A stretch of DNA of 5,346 bases from Treponema sp. (GTDB lineage Bacteria; Spirochaetota; Spirochaetia; Treponematales; Treponemataceae), in NCBI GenBank assembly GCA_024699205.1, contig JAILQA010000445.1:1-5346 (forward strand). The letters run 5' to 3'. Numbering within the stretch: the first letter of the stretch is position 1; the number at the start of each line of letters is the position of its first letter. Positions 1 through 5,346 of this stretch are shown piece by piece. The notes beneath the pieces were generated by a model. The model saw only the letters and a program-made list of their open reading frames with translations. It ran no database searches and had not been told where the DNA came from. A program made the position numbers and the translations under genes.

Positions 1-22
1 AATAATCTTTATAATTATATAT

Positions 23-39
23 GATTTTTTATAAAAATC
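23..39 (-). terminator. Weak AT-rich hairpin downstream of birA, possible terminator
   Basis: GATTTTT and AAAAATC form a 7-bp stem around a 3-base loop, about 30 bp past the birA stop codon in the direction of birA transcription. The stem has a single G-C pair and is not followed by a clean T run on the birA-sense strand, so it is a poor intrinsic terminator. The whole 1-70 stretch is almost pure A/T, where such hairpins arise by chance. Nothing else was recognised in 1-70, apart from a TATAAT hexamer at 10-15 that has no context. Confidence 0.2.
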
Positions 40-70
40 TACTTTAAAAAATTTTAAAATAATTTAATAC

Positions 71-1114
71 CTAGAAATTGGCTGATTTGAGGGAAACTTC
101 CCCTGAAAATAGTGATTTTTTGCTTCCATCGCTCAATTCTACGATAAGACTGGCATTTTCATCTATATCAACAGCTTTTGCTTTATACGAGGATTTTTCA
201 TCTCCAATTACAGGATAAACTGTAAGTGTTTTGCCAAGAAGAAAAGATAATCTTTTGTATTCTTCAAACACGGCTTCTGGAGCTTCTTCTAGGATTTTAT
301 ATAGCTGGACAGAAACTTCTGCAGCCAGTTCACAGCGGGTTATATGCGTATTGAGCGTGTCTGTGCTTCCAGAAAAAATTGCACCAGCGATTTTCTTGAC
401 TTCTTCCGGAAAGGCTTCTTTGTTTTCTTCTATATTTATACCGATTCCGATAATTGCAGATTCAATAAGGGAAGTTTCAAAATTGGTAAAGCCTTCTGTC
501 AGAATCCCGCAGATTTTTTTATCATTATAAAAAATATCATTAATCCATTTGATTTTTGTTTCAATTCCGTAAAGCTTTTTAATTGCCCGGCAGACAGCAA
601 CTGCACTAAAAGCTGTTATTTTTGCCGGATTTGTAATTGGACTTGCAGGAGAATAAATTGCGCTCAAATAGATTCCAGTTTTGTCAGGAGAATAAAAGGT
701 TCTTCCCATTCGACCTCGACCAGCTGTCTGATGTTCTGCAATTATAACTCTTTTGTCCAGGCGGGGACTTGCAGCTAAAAGTTTTTTTGCATAAAGATTT
801 GTCGAATCAATTTCTTTGAAACATTCAACCTGTATTTTGTGTAAGTCCTTGTGTAAATCACTTTCCTCAGAATAATTATTTTTTATATAAGAGTAAAAAA
901 GAGCAGGGGAAACAACATCATTATTCTCTTCAAGAATATAACCTCCGTTTGTGGTTCCTTGAATTATAAAACCTTCTTTTCTAAGTGAATCAACGGCTTT
1001 CCAGATGGCTGCCCGACTTACCTGACATTTTTTTGCAAGTTCTTCGCCAGAAATCGCTGTTTGAGATTTTTTTGCTTCCGAAAGTGCTTCTAAAACAAGT
1101 TCCTTGGTCTTCAT
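71..1114 (-). CDS. birA: Bifunctional biotin-protein ligase / biotin operon repressor BirA
   Basis: BirA makes biotinoyl-5'-AMP from biotin and ATP and transfers biotin to a lysine of carboxylase carrier domains. The class with an N-terminal DNA-binding domain also represses biotin genes. From the ATG at 1114 the protein has 347 aa, close to the usual 320-330. Residues about 18-60 form a winged helix-turn-helix (EELAKKCQVSRAAIWKAVDSL), so this is the repressor class. The catalytic domain follows: biotin/AMP loop GRGRMGR at 132-138, KWIND at 189-193 with the expected active-site Lys189, KKICGILTEG at 199-208, and GIGIN at 223-227. An SH3-like C-terminal domain occupies about 292-343 and ends in the typical SGEVSL. 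An in-frame TTG at 1150 would add 12 residues, but the HTH domain begins normally at the ATG. Neither start has a clear Shine-Dalgarno. The gene is divergent from bioY across a spacer holding a BirA operator, so autoregulation is plausible. Confidence 0.95.
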   Translation of the reverse strand: MKTKELVLEALSEAKKSQTAISGEELAKKCQVSRAAIWKAVDSLRKEGFIIQGTTNGGYILEENNDVVSPALFYSYIKNNYSEESDLHKDLHKIQVECFKEIDSTNLYAKKLLAASPRLDKRVIIAEHQTAGRGRMGRTFYSPDKTGIYLSAIYSPASPITNPAKITAFSAVAVCRAIKKLYGIETKIKWINDIFYNDKKICGILTEGFTNFETSLIESAIIGIGINIEENKEAFPEEVKKIAGAIFSGSTDTLNTHITRCELAAEVSVQLYKILEEAPEAVFEEYKRLSFLLGKTLTVYPVIGDEKSSYKAKAVDIDENASLIVELSDGSKKSLFSGEVSLKSANF

Positions 1115-1145
1115 AAAAGAAAGTATATTTGTAATTAGAAGTAAC

Positions 1146-1196
1146 TGCAAGACGGACAGACGTGTGTGAACAGGCGTGTATGTGTGTGTGGGGGGG
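1146..1196. repeat. GT-rich low-complexity tract ending in seven G
   Basis: Between birA and bioY the otherwise AT-rich sequence turns abruptly G/T-rich on the + strand. There are several GTGTG clusters, then five TG units at 1181-1190, running into a homopolymer of seven G at 1190-1196. It encodes nothing convincing. It would lie in the 5' leader of a birA transcript (there as C7 plus CA repeats) and just upstream of the candidate bioY promoter. Dinucleotide and G homopolymer tracts are prone to slipped-strand length change; whether this one varies cannot be judged from one sequence. Confidence 0.7.
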
Positions 1197-1214
1197 AGAA
1201 AAGATGAAATATTT

Positions 1215-1243
1215 TTAATAATGTAAACTTAATTATGTATAAA
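1215..1243 (+). promoter_or_regulatory. Candidate bioY promoter
   Basis: TTAATA (1215-1220) is followed after exactly 17 bp by TATAAA (1238-1243). These match sigma-70 consensus at 4/6 and 5/6. A transcript would begin near 1250, giving bioY a leader of roughly 34 nt. The spacing and the overlap with the BirA operator support the call. In DNA this AT-rich such boxes are common, so the exact start is uncertain. Confidence 0.5.
1215..1243 (-). promoter_or_regulatory. Candidate birA promoter, mirror of the bioY promoter
   Basis: Read on the - strand, the same bases give TTTATA (1243-1238), 17 bp, then TATTAA (1220-1215), each 4/6 to sigma-70 consensus. Transcription would start near 1208 and give birA a leader of about 95 nt that includes the C7/CA-repeat tract. 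The matches are weak. The near-symmetry of the bioY boxes makes this reading almost automatic, so it is tentative. Confidence 0.3.
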
Positions 1244-1253
1244 AGGTTTACAA
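1221..1253. promoter_or_regulatory. BirA operator (biotin-responsive inverted repeat)
   Basis: The left half-site ATGTAAACT (1221-1229) and right half-site GGTTTACAA (1245-1253) are separated by 15 bp. The core TGTAAAC/GTTTACA pairs perfectly, and the right half equals the well-known bio operator half-site GGTTTACAA. The geometry (9-15-9) agrees with the E. coli-type bio operator TTGTAAACC-N15-GGTTTACAA. The left half departs at its two outer bases. It lies between birA and bioY and covers the candidate -10 box, so BirA loaded with biotinoyl-AMP should block bioY transcription and possibly its own. Confidence 0.85.
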
Positions 1254-1283
1254 TCTCTCTTTTTTTGTGTATTGTAGTGAATC

Positions 1284-1919
1284 ATGAAAAAATTAAAATC
1301 TGTATTTATAGCTTTATTTGCCGCAATTATTTGTGCCGGCTCTTTTATAAAAATCCCACTGGGACTTGTTCCAATTGTTTTGCAGAATGTTCTCTGCATT
1401 TTATCAGGCGTGCTGTTTGGAGGTGTATTATCTGCTGCTCCAACTGCCTTATTTTTGCTTGCTGGTCTTATTGGCTTGCCGGTTTATTCTGGTGGCAGTA
1501 GTGGAGTTGCTGTATGGATTGGTCCTACCGGAGGATTTCTTGCTGGTTATCTTTTGGGGGCACTTGTTGCAGGCCTGATTGCAGGTAAACCTTCTGAAGA
1601 AGAAAGTAAAATTACTTGGAAGAATGCAGTTCGCATAACAATTGCAATATTTGCAGGAATGATTATCCTTTATGTACCGGGAGTAATTCATTTTGCTCGA
1701 TGGGCAAGAAAAATGGAAAAGGTTCCTGCTGATAAAACTGCACTTGCTTTTACTTTGTCTGCTTGCGTGATACCTTATCTTCCTGGTGATTTATTGAAAA
1801 TAGTGATAGCCGTTCCTGTCGCGTTAAAAATCAGACCGGTTCTTGCACAATATCTGGGCTCTTCAAAGTCTGCAAAAACCAAAAAGGAAGAAAGCCTTGA
1901 ATCAACTGATAGTGAATAA
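1284..1919 (+). CDS. bioY: Biotin ECF transporter substrate-binding membrane protein BioY
   Basis: BioY is the S component that binds biotin at the outer face of the cytoplasmic membrane and, with an energising module, releases it inside. The product has 211 aa, normal to slightly long for the family, and about six hydrophobic segments. Visible family motifs are VPIVLQN at 29-35, GPTGGFLAGYL at 80-90, and PYLPGDLLK at 164-172 near the C-terminus, whose Asp169 and Lys172 sit in the conserved PGDxxK element associated with biotin binding. The last about 19 residues are a hydrophilic Lys/Ser/Glu tail. ATG 1284 is the first possible start, since a TGA lies one codon upstream at 1278-1280. The Shine-Dalgarno is poor. 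It is first in the bioY-bioM-bioN run, directly behind a BirA operator, which independently supports biotin as the substrate. Confidence 0.95.
   Translation: MKKLKSVFIALFAAIICAGSFIKIPLGLVPIVLQNVLCILSGVLFGGVLSAAPTALFLLAGLIGLPVYSGGSSGVAVWIGPTGGFLAGYLLGALVAGLIAGKPSEEESKITWKNAVRITIAIFAGMIILYVPGVIHFARWARKMEKVPADKTALAFTLSACVIPYLPGDLLKIVIAVPVALKIRPVLAQYLGSSKSAKTKKEESLESTDSE
1884..1890 (+). promoter_or_regulatory. Ribosome binding site deciding the bioM start
   Basis: AAGGAAG lies 6 bp before the TTG at 1897, inside the end of bioY. It is the only good Shine-Dalgarno among the in-frame candidate starts TTG 1843, TTG 1897 and GTG 1912. It therefore favours TTG 1897. Confidence 0.6.
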
Positions 1920-2622
1920 TATTTATAAAACTTTCAATACTTTTGGAAGCAGCAAGCAAAATCCAGCTCTTAAGAATGTCAGTTTTTCTATAAACGAAGG
2001 GGAATGTGTCGTAATTGGCGGAGAAAATGGAAGTGGCAAAACTGTTTTAATGAATATAATTGCCGGATTGGAAGAGGCAGACAGCGGGGAGGTAAAGACT
2101 TCTTCCCGTCCGGGCCTAGTTTTTCAGGAAGCAGAAACTCAGATTTTAGGTGAAACAGTCTATGAGGATGTTTCTTTTGGCCCTAAAAATCTTGGCTGGA
2201 AGAAAGAAAAAATCACAGAATCGGTTCAACGTGTGCTTGAAATTACGGGATTAACGGATAAAGCAGATTTTCCGGCGCGTTTTCTTTCTGGGGGCGAAAA
2301 ACGTCGTCTTGCGGTTGCCTGTATGCTTGCTATGGATTTATCCATAATCATTTTTGATGAGCCTTATGCAAATCTTGATTATGGTGGGGTAAAACAGGTC
2401 AATGCTTTGATAAGGGAATTGAAGGCTCAAAATAAGACTATAATCATTCTTACCCACGAAATTGAAAAATGTCTTGCGCTTTCGGATCGCTTTATTGTTT
2501 TGTTCAGGGGTGAAAAAGTTTTTGATGGACCTGCAAGAGAGGGATTGCTGCAGAAGCTGGAAAACTGGAATATAAGGAATCCGCTTGCTTCGTATAATTG
2601 CTTTGAAGATTTAGTCTGGTGA
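1897..2622 (+). CDS. bioM: ECF biotin transporter ATPase BioM (EcfA/CbiO type)
   Basis: This is the ATP-hydrolysing subunit of the ECF biotin transporter, acting at the inner face of the membrane with BioN. From the TTG at 1897 it has 241 aa. All ABC motifs are present: Walker A GENGSGKT at 42-49, Q-loop VFQEAETQIL with Gln77, then ETVYEDVSFGPKNLG at 86-100 as is typical of EcfA/CbiO ATPases, signature LSGGEKRR at 130-137, Walker B IIIFDE at 150-155, D-loop NLD, and switch His187 in LTHE. TTG 1897 is preferred because AAGGAAG precedes it and the protein then opens with the usual first beta strand. It overlaps bioY by 23 bp, suggesting coupled translation. GTG 1912 is an alternative start. Only one ATPase gene is present beside bioY and bioN, as in BioMNY systems, so a homodimer is likely. 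Confidence 0.9.
   Translation: MNQLIVNNIYKTFNTFGSSKQNPALKNVSFSINEGECVVIGGENGSGKTVLMNIIAGLEEADSGEVKTSSRPGLVFQEAETQILGETVYEDVSFGPKNLGWKKEKITESVQRVLEITGLTDKADFPARFLSGGEKRRLAVACMLAMDLSIIIFDEPYANLDYGGVKQVNALIRELKAQNKTIIILTHEIEKCLALSDRFIVLFRGEKVFDGPAREGLLQKLENWNIRNPLASYNCFEDLVW
2618..2622 (+). promoter_or_regulatory. Ribosome binding site for bioN
   Basis: GGTGA, overlapping the bioM stop codon, lies 5 bp before ATG 2628 and supports that start over GTG 2619, which lacks a convincing site of its own. GTG 2619 would give the common 4-bp GTGA overlap with bioM, so it cannot be excluded. Confidence 0.45.
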
Positions 2623-2627
2623 TTCTG

Positions 2628-3287
2628 ATGCAAAAGTATTCAGCATTTAGTTATAAACCTGGAAAGTCTCTGATTCATAAAATGCCTGCATGGGGGAAAA
2701 TCCTTTTTCTTCCTGTTTTGAGTATTGCAATTTTTTCACTCCCGCCTGTTTTTGCAATAGGAATATTTCTTTTTCAGCTTATTTTGTCATTTTGTCTGCA
2801 TTTTACTCTTCGTGAGCAGCTTAAAGATTTAAAACCGGTTTTATATTATTCAATTCTCCTGATTTTTTATTCTTTTTTGTCTTCACTGATTGGAGGTCTT
2901 TCTTCAGGGCTTGCCTTTGCAAAAATTGATTTTAGAATGAGCCGGGATTCGATTTTTATGCTTATAAAATTATTCTGTCTTTTGCAGGCTGCTTCAATTT
3001 TATACAGGACCTCAACTTCTCTGGAAATTAGGGAAGGGTGCGAAAAAATTGAAATATTTATATGCAGGATTTTGCATTTGCCTTGCAAAAAATCGGTTTC
3101 TAACGCTATTTCACTTTTTATTAATTTTATTCCGATGGTTTTTTCGGTTTGGAATCAGTCAAAAAAAGCCTGGTATGCACGGCGAGGGAAAAAAGGAATT
3201 AAAATGTATATTACGCTGCTGCCAGTTTTATTTTCGGTTTGCATGAAAAAAGCTTATAATACGGCAAAAGCTATACAGGTGAGATAA
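2628..3287 (+). CDS. bioN: ECF biotin transporter coupling membrane protein BioN (EcfT type)
   Basis: BioN is the transmembrane coupling subunit that passes ATP-driven movement from BioM to BioY. From ATG 2628 the protein has 219 aa. The N-terminus has the typical EcfT opening YKPGKSLIHKMPAWGK (9-24), followed by hydrophobic segments near 24-38, 40-58, 70-90, 108-126 and 157-175, and a weaker one near 193-206. The cytoplasmic coupling region is recognisable: YARRG (183-187) fits the first Ala-Arg signature, and KKAYNTAKAIQVR closes the protein where the second signature is expected. The second is imperfect (QVR, then stop, instead of ARG). Sequence divergence is high, as is normal for EcfT proteins. 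Identification rests on these motifs together with the position directly after bioY and bioM. Confidence 0.87.
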   Translation: MQKYSAFSYKPGKSLIHKMPAWGKILFLPVLSIAIFSLPPVFAIGIFLFQLILSFCLHFTLREQLKDLKPVLYYSILLIFYSFLSSLIGGLSSGLAFAKIDFRMSRDSIFMLIKLFCLLQAASILYRTSTSLEIREGCEKIEIFICRILHLPCKKSVSNAISLFINFIPMVFSVWNQSKKAWYARRGKKGIKMYITLLPVLFSVCMKKAYNTAKAIQVR

Positions 3288-3302
3288 TATTCCGATAATA
3301 TT
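3283..3302 (+). repeat. Short direct repeat in the bioN-oxidoreductase junction
   Basis: GATAATATT occurs twice (3283-3291 and 3294-3302) with two bases between. It spans the bioN stop and fills the region where a Shine-Dalgarno for the next gene would be expected. It may be chance in AT-rich DNA. Confidence 0.4.
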
Positions 3303-3305
3303 TTT

Positions 3306-4397
3306 ATGAAGAAGTGTAAAATTGCAAATAGAAAATATACAGCGGCAATAATTGGAACCGGGAGAATCGGTTTTTCATTAGGTTTTGACAAAAAAAGAGA
3401 ACAGCCTGCTTCGCATACAATGGCTTTGCTGGCAAACGACTCGGTAGAAATTCTTGCTGGCTGTGATACCGATGCAGAAAATCTTAATAATTTTAGCAAA
3501 TACATAAAAAAGTATAATAAAAATGCCAGATTTTTTAACAACTTGTCTGATTTTTTAGACTATTTCACAATTTTACCAGATATAATTGTTATTGCTGTCA
3601 ACGAAGATTCGCATTTATCTGTTACATTGAAAATCCTGGAAAGAAAGCCAAAGCTTATAATTTTAGAAAAACCTGTTGCCCTGAATACAGCCCAGGGTAA
3701 TCTTATAAAACAGAAAAGCCAAGAGTTTGACGTTCCTCTTTTGATAAATCATGAGCGACGTTTTGCCCTGGATTATAATTTTGCCCGCGAATATCTTTCT
3801 AAAATTGGTAAAATCCTTACTGTAAATGCCCGTCTGGATTCAGGACTGCGTGTTTATCTTAAAGAAAAAGAGGATAAAGGCGAGTATTCTCTATTGCACG
3901 ATGGAACTCATCTTGTAGATATAGTTTTATTTTTGCTGAGTGAAGGGGTGCAAGTCTCTGAAAAGCATGATAGTTTACAGGATATAAAACTAATTAGCCT
4001 GACCCGTGATGACGAAAAGCCACAAGTAGTGCGGAATATAAATGTTCACGCCTGCAATTCTGTTTGTAATGATATCAATTTTAATATTTCAGGGCAGAGT
4101 AAGTATTTTGGTTTTGAAATTGAAATAATTGGCAGTTTGGGGCGCATAAAAATCGGGAACGGGATATTTGACTTTTATAAGAGGGAAGAATCATCGCTTT
4201 ATACCGGTTTTTATTCTCTTGTTCCTGATAAATCTGTAAAAAAGATAAAGAAAACCGGCTATTTTGCAAATATGGTTCAGAATGCCGTCGATTTTCTGGA
4301 TGGAAAGGCGGAATTAAAATCAACTTTGCAGAACGGATTGGAAACTCTGTCTATTCTTGAGGAAATTAAAAATCAGATAATTACTTGCGGCGTGTAA
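3306..4397 (+). CDS. Gfo/Idh/MocA family NAD(P)-dependent oxidoreductase, substrate unknown
   Basis: Members of this family oxidise or reduce sugars, inositols, sugar nucleotides and related compounds with NAD(P) in the cytoplasm. The protein has 363 aa, a normal length. A Rossmann fold opens with AAIIGTGRIG (13-22, GxGxxG), and VIAVNEDSH (95-103) and the family hallmark LEKPVALN (120-127, Lys122) follow. NHERRF is at 148-153. The C-terminal alpha/beta domain carries HDGTHLVD at 198-205, matching the family's active-site segment around His202. The Asp normally four residues before that His is His198 here, with Asp199 next to it. REQPASH at 31-37, after the nucleotide loop, may mark a subfamily I cannot name. 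It starts 18 bp after bioN, in the same frame, without a Shine-Dalgarno. It may be cotranscribed with the biotin genes, but no link to biotin chemistry is known to me. Its 3' end overlaps the convergent ATPase gene by 17 bp. Confidence 0.85.
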   Translation: MKKCKIANRKYTAAIIGTGRIGFSLGFDKKREQPASHTMALLANDSVEILAGCDTDAENLNNFSKYIKKYNKNARFFNNLSDFLDYFTILPDIIVIAVNEDSHLSVTLKILERKPKLIILEKPVALNTAQGNLIKQKSQEFDVPLLINHERRFALDYNFAREYLSKIGKILTVNARLDSGLRVYLKEKEDKGEYSLLHDGTHLVDIVLFLLSEGVQVSEKHDSLQDIKLISLTRDDEKPQVVRNINVHACNSVCNDINFNISGQSKYFGFEIEIIGSLGRIKIGNGIFDFYKREESSLYTGFYSLVPDKSVKKIKKTGYFANMVQNAVDFLDGKAELKSTLQNGLETLSILEEIKNQIITCGV

Positions 4398-5124
4398 ACT
4401 CAAAGTTCTGCAGGAACTGTTTTGCCCTTTCTGTTTTTGGATTTGTCCAGAACTCTTCCGGATCACCAGTTTCAACGATTTCGCCATCATCCATAAAGAC
4501 AATTTTATCTGCAACTGCTCGTGCAAACTGCATTTGATGAGTAACAATAAGCATTGTTTTTCCTTCGTTTGCAAGATTCATCATTACATCGAGAACTTCG
4601 CGAACCATTTCCGGGTCAAGAGCGGCTGTAACTTCATCAAAGAGCATAACTTCCGGGTGCATACAAAGCATTCTTACAATGGCAACTCTCTGTTTTTGTC
4701 CGCCGGAAAGCTGACGAGGATAAGCGTATTTTTTATCTGCAAGGCCAACTCTTTCAAGTAAAAACTCTGCTTCCTGTTCAACTTCCTTTATATCACGGTG
4801 CTGGGCATGTTTTGGACCAAGAAGAATGTTTTTCATAACGTTCAGATGAGGAAATAAATCATAACTTTGGAAAACCATGCCAACTTTCTGGCGGATAAGG
4901 TGCATTTCCTTCTTGCGGTTTGAAATTACTTCGCCATCAAGCAGGATTTCTCCATCCTGAATCTGTTCAAGTCCGTTTATACATCGCAGTAAAGTGGATT
5001 TTCCGCAGCCAGATGGTCCCAAAATGACAATGACATCACCTTTTTCAATACTTAAAGAAACGTTTTTTAAGATTACGTTGTCATCAAAAGATTTTTTTAT
5101 ATTTTTTATTTCCAGTAAAGCCAT
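4381..5124 (-). CDS. Polar amino-acid ABC transporter ATP-binding protein (GlnQ/HisP family)
   Basis: This is the ATPase subunit of a periplasmic-binding-protein-dependent importer for polar amino acids. It has 247 aa, the usual length. Motifs are Walker A GPSGCGKST at 36-44, Q-loop FQSYDLFPHLNVMKN at 85-99 (diagnostic of the amino-acid subfamily), signature LSGGQKQR at 139-146, Walker B VMLFDE at 159-164 followed by VTAALDPEMV, and switch His196 in VTHQM. The ATG at 5124 has a good AAGGA 7 bp upstream and gives the typical opening ALLEIKNIKKSF. It lies 10 bp after a permease gene on the same strand, so the two form an operon. The amino acid carried (for example glutamine, cystine, arginine or histidine) cannot be read from the ATPase. 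The gene ends inside the convergent oxidoreductase gene. Confidence 0.95.
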   Translation of the reverse strand: MALLEIKNIKKSFDDNVILKNVSLSIEKGDVIVILGPSGCGKSTLLRCINGLEQIQDGEILLDGEVISNRKKEMHLIRQKVGMVFQSYDLFPHLNVMKNILLGPKHAQHRDIKEVEQEAEFLLERVGLADKKYAYPRQLSGGQKQRVAIVRMLCMHPEVMLFDEVTAALDPEMVREVLDVMMNLANEGKTMLIVTHQMQFARAVADKIVFMDDGEIVETGDPEEFWTNPKTERAKQFLQNFEFTRRK

Positions 5125-5131
5125 TTTCCTA

Positions 5132-5136
5132 TCCTT
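5132..5136 (-). promoter_or_regulatory. Ribosome binding site of the amino-acid transporter ATPase
   Basis: AAGGA on the - strand lies 7 bp before ATG 5124 and overlaps the permease stop codon, supporting coupled translation. A second AGGA lies closer, 3 bp before the ATG. Confidence 0.6.
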
Positions 5137-5346
5137 ATCCTCTCTGCTTTTTTTCGATATAGCGGGCTATCATGCTTAAAATCCAGCAGACGAAAAAATA
5201 CATCATAAATATTACAAAATATACAGCAATCGAAGCGGTTGGGATTGTAAGTCTGTTTGCTTCGATAATTTGTTGACCAATTTTTACAACTTCTATTACA
5301 CCGACAAAAACTACCAGAGAGGTTGTTTTTATCATTCGGGTGATGA
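5135..5346 (-). CDS. Polar amino-acid ABC transporter permease, C-terminal part (HisM/GlnP family)
   Basis: Only the last 69 codons are inside the window; the frame stays open to the right edge, so the gene is cut by the window and is not shown to be broken. Residues ITRMIKTTSLVVFVGVIEVV match the cytoplasmic coupling-helix region and following membrane segment of amino-acid permeases, whose pattern is LIKxTSLxxxIGVxE. GQQIIEANR comes next, then a last transmembrane helix (about IAVYFVIFMMYFFVCWILSM) and the usual basic end RYIEKKQRG. The Met encoded at 5333-5335 is internal to the family alignment and should not be taken as the start. It is followed by the ATPase gene after 10 bp. The subunit sits in the cytoplasmic membrane. 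The remaining permease and any binding-protein gene would lie to the right. Confidence 0.88.
   Translation of the reverse strand, partial: ITRMIKTTSLVVFVGVIEVVKIGQQIIEANRLTIPTASIAVYFVIFMMYFFVCWILSMIARYIEKKQRG

Noticed and set aside
344..778. Open frames on the + strand opposite birA (231-530 and 344-778)
   Set aside because: They lie wholly inside birA on the opposite strand; their translations are Cys/Phe/Ser-rich without family motifs, while birA shows complete domain structure.
1115..1150. BirA start at TTG 1150
   Set aside because: It adds only 12 hydrophobic residues before the winged-helix domain, has no ribosome site and runs into the GT-rich tract; ATG 1114 fits the family better.
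1146..1196. G-quadruplex in the GT/G7 tract
   Set aside because: Only one G run is present; four runs would be needed for a normal intramolecular quadruplex.
1254..1283. Riboswitch or structured leader before bioY
   Set aside because: The leader is too short (about 34 nt from the candidate promoter) and no aptamer-like structure is visible; the operator explains regulation.
3255..3260. Perfect TATAAT inside the end of bioN as a promoter for the oxidoreductase
   Set aside because: No acceptable -35 box at 16-18 bp spacing; single hexamers are expected by chance in AT-rich DNA. It is not excluded experimentally.
4404..4418. AGTTC-TGCAG-GAACT hairpin followed by GTTTT after the oxidoreductase stop as a terminator
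   Set aside because: Only a 5-bp stem with two G-C pairs and a short T run, and it lies within the coding sequence of the convergent ATPase; too weak to call.
4534..4761. Other small frames overlapping the transporter and oxidoreductase genes (for example 4534-4761 and 4994-5179 on +, 4081-4323 on -)
   Set aside because: All are nested in strongly supported genes, lack ribosome sites and recognisable motifs.
1..5346. Mobile element, CRISPR array, tRNA/rRNA or defence system
   Set aside because: No terminal inverted repeats, transposase or recombinase motifs, regularly spaced repeats or tRNA-like cloverleaf sequences were seen; all genes are ordinary housekeeping transport and metabolic types.

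Overview
This AT-rich, low-GC bacterial window holds a biotin acquisition module, one unassigned oxidoreductase gene, and the end of an amino-acid ABC transporter operon. The AT-rich codon use, the weak or absent Shine-Dalgarno sequences at several starts, and the bioY-bioM-bioN-like layout would suit a host-associated spirochaete such as Treponema. That is an impression from the sequence; no 16S or other marker gene is present to prove it.

Left part (1-1283). An AT-only stretch of 70 bp lies downstream of a leftward bifunctional BirA gene (biotin-protein ligase plus biotin-responsive repressor). BirA is divergent from the biotin transporter genes. The 169-bp spacer between them carries a recognisable BirA operator (TGTAAAC, 17 bp, GTTTACA) laid over candidate promoters for both directions. 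It also carries an odd GT-rich tract ending in a run of seven G.

Centre (1284-3287). Three tightly packed rightward genes encode a complete dedicated ECF biotin transporter: BioY (substrate-binding membrane protein), BioM (ATPase) and BioN (EcfT-type coupling membrane protein). The bioY/bioM overlap and the contact between bioM and bioN suggest translational coupling. Together with BirA this is a closed circuit. Imported biotin is ligated to carboxylases by BirA. When biotin is plentiful, biotinoyl-AMP-loaded BirA is expected to shut the operator. No biotin synthesis gene is seen in this window.

Centre-right (3306-4397). A Gfo/Idh/MocA-family oxidoreductase follows bioN by 18 bp on the same strand and may be read from the same transcript. 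Its substrate cannot be named from sequence.

Right part (4381-5346). Two leftward genes, an ATPase and the C-terminal end of a permease, belong to a polar amino-acid uptake ABC transporter whose remainder lies beyond the window. The ATPase gene and the oxidoreductase gene converge and share their last 17 bp.

I do not see a novel defence, mobile or RNA-based system here. There is no tRNA, rRNA, CRISPR array or insertion sequence. The most rewarding details are regulatory: the shared operator, the G-tract beside it, and the oxidoreductase gene attached to a biotin operon. No gene-free stretch exceeds 300 bp.
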